In this document: positions 52,550 to 64,000 of the stretch, in pieces
Position numbering within the stretch: position 1 is the stretch's first letter
How the letters are laid out: each line of letters starts with the position of its first letter
Source of the DNA: Eudorina sp. 2006-703-Eu-15
Lineage: Eukaryota > Chlorophyta > Chlorophyceae > Chlamydomonadales > Volvocaceae
Length of the DNA: 64,000 bases
Direction of reading: 5' to 3'
Assembly: GCA_003117195.1 (NCBI GenBank)
Contig: BDSI01000094.1
Span: 429,601-493,600 of the forward strand
The notes under the pieces: model-generated
Database searches by the model: none
What the model saw: the letters and a program-made list of their open reading frames with translations, nothing else
What the model was told of the DNA's origin: nothing
Position numbers and translations under genes: made by a program

Positions 52550-54487
52550 CTGCGAGGTAACTCACATGGGGAGGGGGGTGGCGGGAAACCCGTGTGTGTA
52601 TGTGTGTGTGTTTGTGTGCAAGTGTGCAAGTGTGCCGCCGCATCGGGGCAACGACCTCCTACTGTACTACCTCCTACTGTACTACCTCCTCCTGTACTAA
52701 CGCCTCCTCCGCCATGGCCGCGGCGCCCGATGACGGGGCCGTGGGTCGGCAGTGAGGTCCGCGGCGATGGAATTGGGCCGCGGGCCGCGGGCCGCGGGCC
52801 GGTGGGCTGGAGGACGTCATCGGCGCGGGGTCGGCCGGGGTGGGTGGGGGCTGCATGTCTGTGGATGTGCTCACACGCCCGCACTCCCCCGGCCGGGCTC
52901 CCCACGCGTGCTTTGGCCGTGGGCTGTGCGGTGTCACGAGGACCGCAACGCGAGGAGCGGTTAGTGGCGGTTGGTGGCGGGCGGTGGCGGGCGGTGGCGG
53001 GCGGTTGGGTAGGGTGTGGTGGCATTTGGGGTTGCGCAGGCGGGAACGGCCAGCTGGCCACGAAGATGTGTCTTCGTGGGAAACGGGGGAGGCGGTACCT
53101 GCTGCTCTTCGGTGTGGCCTTCGCGGGGTCGAGCCCGGAACGGGCAGGGCAAGGGCTTGGGTGACGGAAGAGGATCCGGCGGATATAAGCCCGACAGGGA
53201 TCGGCGGTTGTGAACGCAGGGGCAACACCCGCAGGGAGCAGCACCCTGCTCTTGCTGGACTTGCTTTTACTCGCTCCAGCCAATCGACGTCTACTCAACT
53301 TATTGCAAACACACGCATCATCGCCCCAGGATGCGGATATGTGCGGGAATGTGCATCGAGATTCAAGGGCACGCAACACCCACCCACGACTTCCACAGCT
53401 CCGTGCGCAGCGCTCCGTCGCGATGACCGCATCGGAAACGTACTGCTGCACCTATATTGCTGCCTAGGAAATGCAGCAACACCATGCCGCGTTTGTTGGC
53501 GGGTGACCAACATCTTTTCTTCAACCCTTCGACGATTTGTGAGTTGCAGCAGTTTTGGTGTCTGGAATTGGAATGTGTGTATACCGTCACTACCCAGGAG
53601 CTTGGTATATTACGACGGAGAAGTGGAGGGATTTGGCGACTCAGCGCAGTTGATGCATGCTTAAGGACTGTATTTGGTGCATTAATCGGAGAATTAAACC
53701 GAGAAAGCAGCACTATGCAACACGCAGCGACGCCAGGCAACGTTAATACCACACGCACTACCGCCCACCGACAGCACACAGCGCGATTACGAGCATCGGT
53801 GATATATTACCGCCCTAATGCCCATTCAATTCGCTCCTTCAACGTCCTCTAGTATCCCGAAAGCGCGGTTAAGAAAGGAATGAAAGATACGTTCTACCCG
53901 AAACCAGGCACGGCTGCATACGTTTCAGACCAGAAGCGGTTCCTATAAGAGGTTTAATAAATTTGTTGATCATTTAGAGGTGAAATTACCCATCGTCGTC
54001 GTCCCGTGTTGTCCTGAGTGCGAACTCCGTCAGACCTGCAAATAATTATTTCCTCCAATAATACATATTACAGTCCATTATTCACGTCTTCTTACCGCAG
54101 GGCGTGGCCGAAGGGTTCGTGAGAAGGATGAAAATGTACGGCGTACAGTGGGGGTTTCGCTGACACTTGACCCTAGAGAGATGGCCGGCTAAAAGAGGGC
54201 TACTTACATCATACTGTGGAAGTTCTGCCGTCCGTGAGTGCCGTCTTACTTATGCTTGACCCCCCAATGGGTGTTGAAGAACCTTCTGTTTCAGTGCCGC
54301 TGGTGCTCTCCAGACTGGTTTGCGTTGTACAAGCAATGAGTTAATATTTTTTCACAGGTCGTCTGACTCTAATGACTCTCGAGCGCTTTGGCTGGCCGGT
54401 CACATGCGCGGTCAGCCCCGCTTGACGCACAGGCCATGACGGCGTCACAAACCTTTTCATTCAGCTTGATTTGACATCCACTTAAAG
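52550..54487. other. Divergent upstream region of the kinase-like and ankyrin genes
   Basis: The 5' exon(s) of the minus-strand kinase gene should lie in 52.6-53.5 kb. One candidate is the ATG at 53513 (minus), opening MLVTRQQTRHGVAAF with Arg/Ser-rich sequence. The AT-richer part 53.5-54.49 kb is likely shared promoter and 5' UTR DNA. No other gene is visible. Confidence 0.4.
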
Positions 54488-57400
54488 ATGGAGACAGCTG
54501 GCGACCCAGCGCCCAGCGGTTTCGTCCGTACCGCGGCCGTGCTGCACCTGGACTCGCCGCGCAACAGCACCAGCAAGGGCGGTGCCCTTGGGGGGGCCGA
54601 GCTGACCTTTGATGTCCAGCCGCTCAACAACTTCAAAGCGTACGGTCTGCCGGCTCTGACGGGCGACGGCGTGCGCATGTGGCTGGAAGGCAGCGGCGAC
54701 GACGACGACGACGACGACGACGCCGCGGCGCGGCTGCGGGCGGTGGAAAGGTCCCTGGAGCTCACCTACGCCAACGGACCCGAATCCACCGCCGACCCAG
54801 ATGGCGCTGACGGTGCTGACACCCCCGCCGCTGGCGGCACGACGCCCGCCGCCGCCGTCAGTGGCCGGCTCAGCGGCACCGGCGCCACCCTTACGGCCCC
54901 CGCCCCCTCCCCTGGGGCCGGGTTCTGCGTCAGCCCCCCGCCCCTGGTCGGCCCCGGCACCACCCGGGCTGGAGACGGCTGGTTCTCCACCATGCCGGGC
55001 GGACCCTTCGCCGTGGTGGTCCTCACCGACAGGCAGCTGGACCGCCGCAGCGGCGGCGGCGGCGCCGCCGCCGGCAGTGACGCCGAGCCCGACGCCGCCG
55101 ACACGCGGCCTCCGCCGGCGCCGTTCCCGCCGCCGTGGCTCCTCGTGATGCGCTACAGCCTCCTCTTCCTGGACTTGGGCAGCAGCGAACGACTGGACCC
55201 CGCGGCCTGGGACCTGGCGGCCCTGGGCTCCCTGGAGCGCCTCACGCTGATGACGCTCCACAAGTGCACCTTGATCTCCCCGCTGCCGTATAACCTGGCG
55301 GCTGCCGTACCCTCGCTGCGCGTCGTACACCTCGAAGGCACCATCTTCAGAGTGCCGCGCGAGCAGGTTTGCGCGATGCTCATCGCGCTGTCGGAGGGCG
55401 GCGGCGCCGCCGACGGGGGCGGCGGTGGCGGCGCCGCCGCCGCCACGGCCGCCGGAGGCGGCGGCGGCGGCGCGCCGCCGCCGGCGCGGCGCCCGCTAAT
55501 CATCACGACGTGCGTGCGGCCCGACCGCATGCTGAATGAGCTGGCGCCGCACCTCTCGGCGCGGCTGCCGCCCAAGCTGCTGGACCGCGTCCGCAACAAC
55601 GTGTTGCCCCTCGCCGCGGTGACCAACATGCTCACGGCGCCGCCGCCGGGCGAGGAGGGCCCCCCCGAAATGGAGCCTAACGAGCCCCACGACCCACGGG
55701 CCGGTGCCGGACGCCTGCGGCGGTCGGCGACGGACACGATCGGGATGTCGTACTTGGTGGACCCGGCGGTGACGCGCGCGATGCTGGCGGCGCGGGAGCG
55801 GGTGTTCCTGGAGGGGGCGCGGCGGGCCTGGTGGCGGGTGTGCGTGGCGGGGGAGAGCTCTTGGATGGGGGATCAGCCGCTGGACTTCTCGATGCTGCGG
55901 CTGCTGTACGACCTCGGGCTGCTCTTCCACCCCCTGGAGAAGGACGCGGCGGTGGCGCAGCCGGCGGCGGCGGGGGGTAAAGGCTCGGCGGCGGCGGCGG
56001 CAGCCGGGGGAAAGGCTGGCGACAGCGGTGGTGCAGGCGGCGGAGGCGGAGGCACGGCCAAGTCGCCGGCGGTGGCGGAGTTTGACGCGGAGGCGGCGGC
56101 GGAGGACGAGGAGGCGAGGGTGGCGTACGGCGCGGCGTTCTACATCAGCGATTTGTGAGTGCTGGGTCCGCCGTACGTACGCGCTGTGGCGGGCCTGGTC
56201 CGTGCGAGGCGGGATTTTGCCACCGTGTACGGCAGCGTAGGCGGGCCGTGCCGTACCCCGGCCAGGCGGCATTCATTGGCCAGGGTGGGGGGCCCAGGCA
56301 GGCTGTTGGGATGGGGTGGAGAAGAGCGATTTGGTAGGTCGAGACAGACTGCGCGCACTGCCGGAATGGCAAGGCAGCCAGGTATGCCCCAAAACCCTAG
56401 AATGCAGCCCTCCAAACTCCACCCATTGCTATGATTTACACACAAAGTAAAATATATATGCATACATAAATATATATCTATATTTCTTATTTCCCCCCTC
56501 GCCCCTCCCCGCCCCCCAGGCGTCCTTCTCCTCCCACGGCCGCTGAGGAGTGGACCATCGAGCACAACTACCTCATCATCGCCTGGCCGTACAAGTGCTC
56601 CCGGCACGACACCCCCGCCTTCTCCCACACCCAGAAGCTGCACTCCCCTTTCTGGGACACCGCGGTGGCGGCGCTGAGCAGCCGGCAGTGGCGGCTGCTG
56701 CTGGGGCTGCAGCCCGGCGGCGCCGGCGCGGCGACGGCGGAGGGGCCGGCGGCGGAGGCGCCGGGGGACCCCTTCGCGTGCGAGGTGGTTTTGTTCCAGG
56801 TGCTGGAGGACCGGGAGCGGTTGGCGGTTGGGACGATGATGTGTGCCAGGTGCGCTCCAGGGTGTGCTCCGGGGGGGGATGAGAGAGGGGAGGGGAGAGA
56901 GGGGAGGGAATTTCGCTGTCTCCTTTGACAAAAAAGGGGGGGGAGGGGGATGGAAGGGGGTTGAGAAAAATGGAAAATGGCCAAACCAGAGGAACGGGGG
57001 AGAGGGGGTGTTTATTGTACTGTAAATCATTTACTGCGACGCACTTCAACGGCGACGTCGACAGCCGCTATGGTCTCCTTCGGTGACTTCTCGCGGTTTC
57101 GCTGTCTTGATGGCCATATGGAAGGGGTTCGAGTCGGTTGCGTGCTCCTGTGCGGTTTCGCTGTCTTGATGGACACAAGAGGGGCGGGTGCGGGAGGGGG
57201 GGGGGATACCGGGAGCGGCTCAGTTTTCTGTTACGCACCCTTCCTCCCTCACCCACCCACCCCCCCCCGACCCTCCCCCGCCGACCAGGAGCGGCGCCAT
57301 ATCGGGCCTTGTGAGCACCGGCTCCCGCTTCGGCTTGACCCCCATAACCGTCCGTGGCCAGGGCGGCAAAAAACCGATTCCGGTGGACCTGGAGAAGTAC

Positions 57401-60400
57401 GCCCGGAGGTCCTGCCAGCGTCGGCCGCACCCGGGGGCCCAGGTGGTGGTGCCCACCCCCGCCGCGCTGGCGGCCCGCACCCACGCCCGGCGGCTGCTCG
57501 TGGCGGGGTTGCTGGGGATGACCTCGGAGGCGACGTCGCCGGCGCCGCGCGGCAGCGTCTCGCAGGTGCTGCTCATGGCGGCGATTCGCCTGGAGGCGCG
57601 ACTGTACGGCCGTGTACGGCGGGTCAGGTACGGAGGGTCGGCGACATGCCGGGGCGCGGGGGGCGGGGGAGGAGGAAAGGAAGGGAGGGAAGGGGGTGTC
57701 CGTGTGGGGGGGTGGGTGATGGTGTTGTGGTGGTTCTCTAGCTTTACCCATCTGCCCCCCTTCCTCATCCCCATGTCCCCCTCCCCCCGCCACGCAGCAT
57801 CCTGCCCCCCAGCCATGCCGCCTACGCCGCCACCCACTCGGGCCGCTACTGGACTTCCGTACGGGCTCTGTACGACGTGCTGCGCACTGACCCACGGGTC
57901 AGGCAAGGCGTCCTCGCGGGTTCCGTCCCGCTGGCGGCGGCGACGGAGTTGCCCCCCCAGGAGCTCCGTACACTGGTCGCAAAGCTGGACAAGGCCGCGC
58001 GGAAGGGCAAGGCGCCGCCGGCGGCGGCGGGGGTGGCGGCGGCGGCGGCCGGCGGCAGCGACCCCGGCGGCGGCGGCGCGGCCTTCCTGCTGGAGCGGGC
58101 GCTGGCGGCGGCGGATGCGGCGGACCTGGAAGCGCTGCAGAAGCAGGTGCGGGTGCGGGTGCGGGGTTCAAACCGAGGAACCTGCTGCGTCTGTTCAAAC
58201 TGAGAAACCTGCTGCGTCTGTTCAAACTGTGACCCATAGGTCAGTGCCGGCGGCCGCCTGGACGCGCCGACGCCCGTCTTCGCGGAGGACTGGCTGCCGC
58301 CGGAGCGCAACATCGAGTCGCTGTGCGCCTGGCACGTCACTGACCCACGGGTCTGGCCGCACGGCACCGTGCTGCACAACGCCGTGGCGCTGGGCCACCT
58401 GCGCACCGTGGCCTGGCTGCTGGACCGGGGGCTGCCGCTCAACGGGCGGATCAGCTCGTGGGAGCTGACGCCGCTGCACCTCTGCTGCATGAGGGTGAGG
58501 GTGAAGGGCGGAGGCCGGAGGGGGGCAACGGGGTGGGGTGGGATGGGGTGGTGTAGGGGACATATGGTAGACAGGTAGAGTGGGGTGGGGTGGTGAGTGA
58601 AATGAAAAAGGACAGCCCAGACCCGCCAGGCAGGTGGGGTTACAGGAAATTTGTAAAGACGTACTGCAGCTGCTAGTCTCACCCCCCACCTCTTACCCCC
58701 ACACCCTCACCCCCACACCCTCACCCCCACCCACCCCACCCCCCCGCCCCCCCCGCCCCCGCCCCCCCCCGCCCCCCTCCGCCCCGGGACTACAGCCCTG
58801 CGTGTGGCAAGGCGACTACTCCCTCGCGAAGTCATTCCGGCGGCCCGTCCGGTGGCCCCACCTGGAGGGCTCCGAAACCACCCGCTCGCCCGACCAGGGC
58901 CCCCGCGCCGGCCTCATGACCGGCATGAACGAGTGGATGGAGGGGCCCCTGCGGGAGCTGGACGCGCGGCTGGGGTGGCGCCGGGGACGTACGTCGGCCG
59001 CGGCGCGGCCGCGGTGATGCCGGGCGTGTGCGACAAGCTGTGCGCGGAGAACCGCGACGAGTGGGTGGCGGGGGTAGGGGGGAAGGGGCGGAGGGGGGGA
59101 AGGGGCGGAGGGGGGAAGGGGCGAAGGGGGGAAAGGGGCGGAGGGGGGAAGGGGCGGAGGGGGGGAAGGGGGGAAGGGGCGGAGGGGGGGCAGGGGCGGA
59201 GGGCTGAAGGGGAGTGCTCGCGTGTGTGTTTGTGTGTGGATAGGGAGAGACCCGCCCGTGGGTGTGGGTGTGACATGCCAGTAGGGGCATAGCTGAGCCC
59301 GGCAGGCAGACAGGCAGGCAGTGTATGTGCGTTCAAGCAAGGCGTGGGTTCCGCTGTGCGACCCCCCCCCCCCCACACACACACTCTTCATCCTCCCTGG
59401 TATCGTACCATATTCCGATTCGGACCGTTGCTCTGGCGGCAGCAGCAGCACAGAAGCACAGATTCAACCCGTCTACCAATGTCATACATATACCCCCGCC
59501 CTTTCATCATCTCACCGCTTCCCGCTCCCCCTCCCCCCGCTCCAAATTTCTACCACCCCCCCCCCCCCCCCGCTCTCCCCCCCCCCGGGCAGGATGGCCA
59601 CGTGCTGGCATGCGATGTCAAACCCGCTCTGGCGCAGCGTCGATGACGACGTCAACGTGCTGCAGGTCTCCGCTGTGAACAGGCTGCAATACCCGCACAT
59701 GCGCGCGCTGCCGTGCACGGCACCCGTCGCGGCCGCCGCCGCGCTGCGCAGCGGCGCCGCCGCCGCCGAAGGCGGCGGCGGCGCCGCCGTCGCCGCGGGG
59801 GCCGCGGAGGCGGCCGACGCCGCCGACGGCGCTTGGGCGGGGGGGTCGCAGTCGGCGGGCGCGTCGCCGATGCTGCGGCTGCTGCTGGGGCGCGGTGCGG
59901 ACACGGGGGCGCGCAGCTGGGCGGGTATGACGCCGCTGCACCTGGCGGCGGCCAGCTGCGGGCCGGAGGCGGTGATGGCGCTGTTGGAGGCGGGGGCCAA
60001 CGTGCACGTGCCGGTACCGGGTGAGGGGGTGTGGGGATGGGTGGGTGTCCGAGGTGCCACATCAGCCACACGGCGGCCTGATTGACCTTTTGATGTGATG
60101 TCATCACTCACTCCTGTTCACCAATCCCACATTCACCCCAGGTTCCCTGTCCCTCAGCTGAGGCGAAGCGAGGGAGGGAGGAGCTCCCCAACCCTCCATT
60201 GCCCTCCTCCTCCCTGCCACCCATACCCGGCCCCTCTCCCCTCCACCAATATCCCCCCTCACCCCCAATTTCCTGTACTCCCCTCCCCTCCGCCAACTTC
60301 GTATTCTCCCCTCCCCTCCACCAATCTGACATTCCCTTACCCCTCCCTCCCTGCCCCTCCCTGCCCCTGCCCTGCCCCCGCCCCTGCCCCCGCCCCTGCC

Positions 60401-63400
60401 CCCGCCCCTGCCCCCGCCGCTTCAGGTTCGTTGATCTGCCCCCTGAGCCTCTTCGCCTGGCGCTCCTCCTGCCGCTGGTCCGGACTCAACTCCCGGGCCG
60501 TGCTGCGCGTGCTGTCCACCCAGCCCGCGGAGGCGGTGGTGGCCAGCTGGGACGAGACCGGCAACTGCCCGCTGTCCTGGCTGTTTGCCGGCAAGGCCGC
60601 CTGCCCCCCCGCGGGGCTGGTGGGGCAGCTGCTCGCGAGTGTGCGACGCAGCCTCGGCTCGGGGGGGCACCGACTGTCTGGGGCGGGAGGCGAAGGCGGA
60701 GGTGGAGGAGGGGGAGGTGGGGCGCTGCTGGCGGGGCCGGGGGCGCCGGAGGAGAGCCGGAGCGTGTTCAGAGACGCGCTCTTCGGCGTCGCGAGGTGAG
60801 AGCTGAGAGGAGCGCAGCAGAACACCCAACTGCCCAACCAACCAACCAACCAACCTCACCAGCTCGCCTCAGCCGTGTTTAGAGGAGAGACACTGTGTTC
60901 AGAAATGCAACCCGCCCGACCCAAACCAACCTCCAATGTACTTACCATATAAACCTGCGAATAGGAAAACATGAAAACAGCAACAAGGTAGCCGCGCCAC
61001 CACCGACAAAAGTTGCAGAACAAAACAAGACCCGGCAGGAAATGGGCGACCCAGCAGTACCCGAACCGTGTGTGTGTGTGTGTGTGTGTGTGTTTAGAAT
61101 TGCAACCCGTGTGTATGTGTGCGTGTGTGTGTGCGCAGGACCCTGGGCGCCGCCGTGGTGTTAATGCGCACAGAGCACGTGCGGGTGGTGCTGCAGCACT
61201 TCCCCGAGGCCGCGGCGGTGGTGCTGCCCCCCGCGGGCGTCACGGCGCTGCACCTGGCGTGTGTGCTGCCGGCCTGGCACGACATACCGGTGGTGAGGGG
61301 GTGGGAGGGGAGAGGGGGCGGATTGCTGTCCTTATTGACAAAAGAGGGGGCGGCTCTGAGAAGTGGGAGGGGGGTAGTGGGGATAGGAAATTGGTAGACA
61401 TTTTAAATACTGCATATACGGGGGTGAGGGGGTAAAGGAGAAACGATGAGGAGTAAGGTGTTGAAAAGGAAAGGAAGGGGGGAGGGGCGGAGGAGGACGG
61501 CCGAAGTGGGGGGGGGTCGGGGATCGACGGCGACATCGACCACCCGCTCACTGCTGTTCCCATTCGGTGGTTGTCCTCGTCGCGGATTATCTGTCGTTTA
61601 TTGACGCAATGGGAGTGGGGTCGGGATCTGGGGGTTACATTGCAAAAAGAAATAAACGGGATCTGGGGGGTTGGCGCGGGGCTGGGGCTTAGGGCGGTGG
61701 GCGCAGGGGGGCTGGGGTGGGGGCCTGAGGGGCTGGGCGACTTGGGAGGCGACAGACCCGACCCCCCTGCCCGCTGCCCGGCGATATCCCCCTTTTGTCG
61801 ATAAAGACAGCGAAATCGCGACGGAAATCACCAATTGCGTAGTAGTTGTCCGGTTGGCTGACGCCGCCGGTCCCCCAACCCTAAACCCCCAACCCCAACC
61901 CCAACCTCACCCGCTCCGTCGCAGACCCACTTGATGCGGAGCTCTGCGCTGGGGACGTACTGCCCTCCCTTCCCCGAGTTGTTGAAGCTTAAGGTGGGAG
62001 TCCGGCGGGGAGGGAGGGAGGGAGGGAGGGGAGGGAGGGAGGGAGGGAGGAGGGAGGGAGGGAGGGAGGGAGGGAGGGAGGGAGGAGGGAGGGAGGGAGG
62101 GAGGGGGGGGGGGGGGGGGGGGGGGAGGGAGGGAGGGAGGGAGGGAGGGAGGGAGGGAGGAGGGAGGGAGGGAGGGAGGGAGGGAGGGAGGGAGGGAGGG
62201 AGGGAGGGAGGGAGGGGGGGGGGGAGGGAGGAGGGAGGGAGGGAGGAGGGAGGGAGGGAGGGAGGGAGGAGGGAGGGAGGGAGGGAGGGAGGGAGGGAGG
62301 GAGGGAGGAGGGAGGGAGGGAGGGAGGGAGGGAGGGAGGAGGGAGGGAGGGAGGGAGGAGGGAGGGAGGGAGGGAGGGAGGAGGGAGGGAGGGAGGGAGG
62401 GAGGGAGGAGGGAGGGAGGGGCGGAGGGGCGGAGGGGCGGAGGGGCGGAGGGGCGGAGGGGCGGAGGGGCGGAGGGCGGAGGGGCGGAGGGGCGGAGGGC
62501 GGAGGGCGGAGGGGCGGAGGGGCGGAGGGGAGGAGGGAGGAGGGAGGAGGGGAGGGGGAGGGGGGGAGGGGGGGAGGGGGGGAGGGGGGGAGGGGGGAGG
62601 GGGGAGGGGGGGAGGGGGGAGGGGGGGAGGGGGGAGGGGGGAGGGCGGGAGGGGGGAGGCGGGAGGGCGGAGGGGGGGAGGGGGGTCTGTACCACGCCAA
62701 GTTTTACTGTCTCTACCCAGCCAACGTGGCCCCGGTTCCATGCGGGCCACGTGTCGTACCGTGCCGTACGCTCCACCATTCCCCCTCCAGGAATTGAAGG
62801 ACAAGCTACCGCCGTTCGTGCAGCCGGGTAGCGCGGCAGTCGCCGCGGCGAAGACTGCTGCCGCGGCCGCGGCCGCGGCCGCGGCCGCCGCCGCCGCAAT
62901 GGCGGCGGCGGGCACGGGGACGGCGACGGCGAAGCCGGGTACGGCGCCGGTTGGCGTGGCCGCCGGCAGGTCTCGGCCGGGCACCGGCTCCGGGAGCGGT
63001 GACAAGGAGGTGCTGGTGCTGGGGGCGGTTGATTCCGGAGCCGGACGGGGGGAGAAGGCGGCGGCGGAGGAGGAGGAGGAGGAGGAGGAGGAGGAGGCGA
63101 AACAGGACGGGGACGGGGTGTCCGACGGGCGGTGGGGCTGGTGGCTGTACTGGTTCGTCAGGCGCGGCCCCGACGCGAACGAATCGGCGGGGGAGACGCA
63201 GAGCGGAGTCATGCAGCGCATCCTCACCACGCAGCTGCAGGTACGACAGTCACGATATACGAACTTGTACGATGATGTACGGTGTTGTACGGCATCGCCT
63301 TGCCCCGCGGCGCCCTTCCCCGCGCAGTCCCCCCTACAGTCCTGCTCCGCAAACCCAACGCCCTCCCCTCCCCGGGCCCCTCTCCGGTCAGCGCACCTTA

Positions 63401-63530
63401 ATTACCTGTCTGCCGATTTCCTGTACACTCCCCCCCCTTTCCCGGTCAGGTCAGTATTGTCTATTGTGTATCTGCCTATCCCCTGTACTCCGACACTCAC
63501 CCCTCCCCGGGCCCCTCCCCGCGCCCCCCC

Positions 63531-63574
<44 letters not shown>

Positions 63575-64000
63575 GATTGTTCGGCTATTGATCGCCGCCT
63601 CGGCCCCCTTGGACGCTGAGGACAGCTGCGGTATGACCCCGCTGATGGCGGCGGCCCTCGTCGCCTTCACCCCCGTGGTGTCGCTGCTGCTGGAGAAGGG
63701 TGGGTGCGACTGCGTGTGTGTGTGTGTGGGGGGGGGTAGGGGGGTTGCTCGGTGGGCCGGCGAGGGGGAGGTAGGCGGGTGCGACGGGGCATTGGTACGA
63801 CAGATTGGAAGGGCGAGGGTTTTAGGGCTGTTAAACTAAAACCCAAATCCTAAAACCCTAAACCCCAACGACCAGCCCCCACTGCCCCACCCCCAACCCC
63901 CCACTCCCCGGGGGCCCCTCCCTCAGGCGCCTCCCTCACCACCGTCGCCAGTCGGGCGATCGCAGGCGTGGAGCCATGCACCCGGGACCGGCTGAGGAAG
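54488..64000 (+). CDS. Large ankyrin-repeat protein, 5' part (continues beyond the window)
   Basis: Exons: 54488-56154, 56520-56849, 57289-57627, 57798-58146, 58240-58494, 58796-59060, 59593-60020, 60426-60795, 61139-61292, 61925-61993, 62791-63240, 63576-63699 and 63927 onward. All joins agree in phase except within exon 58796-59060, which carries a one-base frame break. The ATG at 54488 opens [12 protein letters not shown]. Exon 1 (555 residues) has an Asp run and a leucine-rich stretch ([18 protein letters not shown], then [11 protein letters not shown]). Ankyrin units follow: [60 protein letters not shown] and [20 protein letters not shown]. Between them are long Ala/Gly tracts and a Glu run. 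Ankyrin repeats bind other proteins; nothing here shows which. No membrane segment is obvious in this part. Confidence 0.85.
59071..59205. repeat. G-rich tandem repeat
   Basis: Copies of GGGGAAGGGGCGGAGG in the ankyrin-gene intron 59061-59592, just after the splice donor. Confidence 0.85.
61321..61817. mobile_element. MITE-like element in an ankyrin-gene intron
   Basis: The left end reads GATTGCTGTCCTTATTGACA then AAAGAGGGGG. The reverse complement of the right end reads GATTTCGCTGTCTTTATCGA then CAAAAGGGGG. These are imperfect inverted repeats about 30 bp long. Partial copies of the same motif occur near 56912, 57093 and 57152 in an upstream intron. There is no coding capacity. Confidence 0.55.
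61994..62690. repeat. (GGGA)n array, ~690 bp, in an ankyrin-gene intron
   Basis: GGGA repeats with pure-G runs near 62102-62125 and a GGGGCGGA sub-array near 62415-62530 fill the intron 61994-62790. The sequence has strong G-quadruplex potential on the coding strand, and it explains the long Pro/Leu/Ser-rich minus-strand frames here. Confidence 0.95.
63534..63572. repeat. (CA)n microsatellite at a splice acceptor
   Basis: CA repeats run up to the acceptor CGCAG of exon 63576-63699, in the place of a normal pyrimidine tract. Confidence 0.95.

Noticed and set aside
61828..63230. Pro/Leu/Ser-rich minus-strand frames of 290-413 residues
   Set aside because: They read through the GGGA array and antisense to phase-consistent ankyrin-gene exons.

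Overview
The window looks like nuclear DNA of a volvocine or Chlamydomonas-like green alga. The evidence is high GC, coding exons whose third codon positions are almost all G or C, many short GT-AG introns, long Ala/Gly/Gln-rich stretches, TGTAA as a candidate poly(A) signal, many microsatellites, and an ABCG subfamily otherwise known from plants and green algae. No bacterial, phage or organellar signature was seen. Species assignment is inference.

Layout. (1) 276-1554, plus strand: 3' end of a protein-kinase-like gene. (2) 3203-16910, minus strand: ABCG1, an ABCG24/28-type half-size ABC transporter in 20 resolved exons. (3) 17.0-25.4 kb: intergenic DNA with decayed repeats, a palindromic mosaic and transposon ends. 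(4) 25424-41284, minus strand: ABCG2, a tandem paralogue of ABCG1 with 22 exons, matching intron phases through the N-terminal and ATPase parts, and an antisense tRNA-Val(AAC) in one intron. (5) 41.3-44.9 kb: intergenic DNA with a 1.1-kb non-autonomous element bounded by terminal inverted repeats. (6) 44920-52549, minus strand: a P-loop nucleoside/uridine-kinase-like gene (YFH7/PRK09270 type). Its last intron is about 5.6 kb and holds a decayed LINE in the opposite orientation (45389-49097). (7) 54488-64000, plus strand: 5' part of a large ankyrin-repeat gene that runs off the window.

The two transporters have an N-terminal extracellular cysteine-rich region (an EGF-like module followed by CPxGxYC-type repeats), one membrane span, one ATPase domain (Walker A, SGGQRK signature, LDEPTSGL, HQPR H-loop), a long low-complexity linker, and a C-terminal membrane domain. 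They probably act at a membrane as dimers; the substrate cannot be told from the sequence. No operon-like logic links the five genes.

Exon boundaries were chosen by hand from splice consensus, reading-phase continuity and paralogue comparison. They should hold to within a codon or so where I say the phases agree. The 5' ends of ABCG1 and of the P-loop kinase gene are unresolved. The most interesting points are the LINE inside the kinase-gene intron, the intronic tRNA, an ABCG1 exon bracketed by transposon-like inverted repeats, splice sites embedded in microsatellites, and a one-base frame break in the ankyrin gene.
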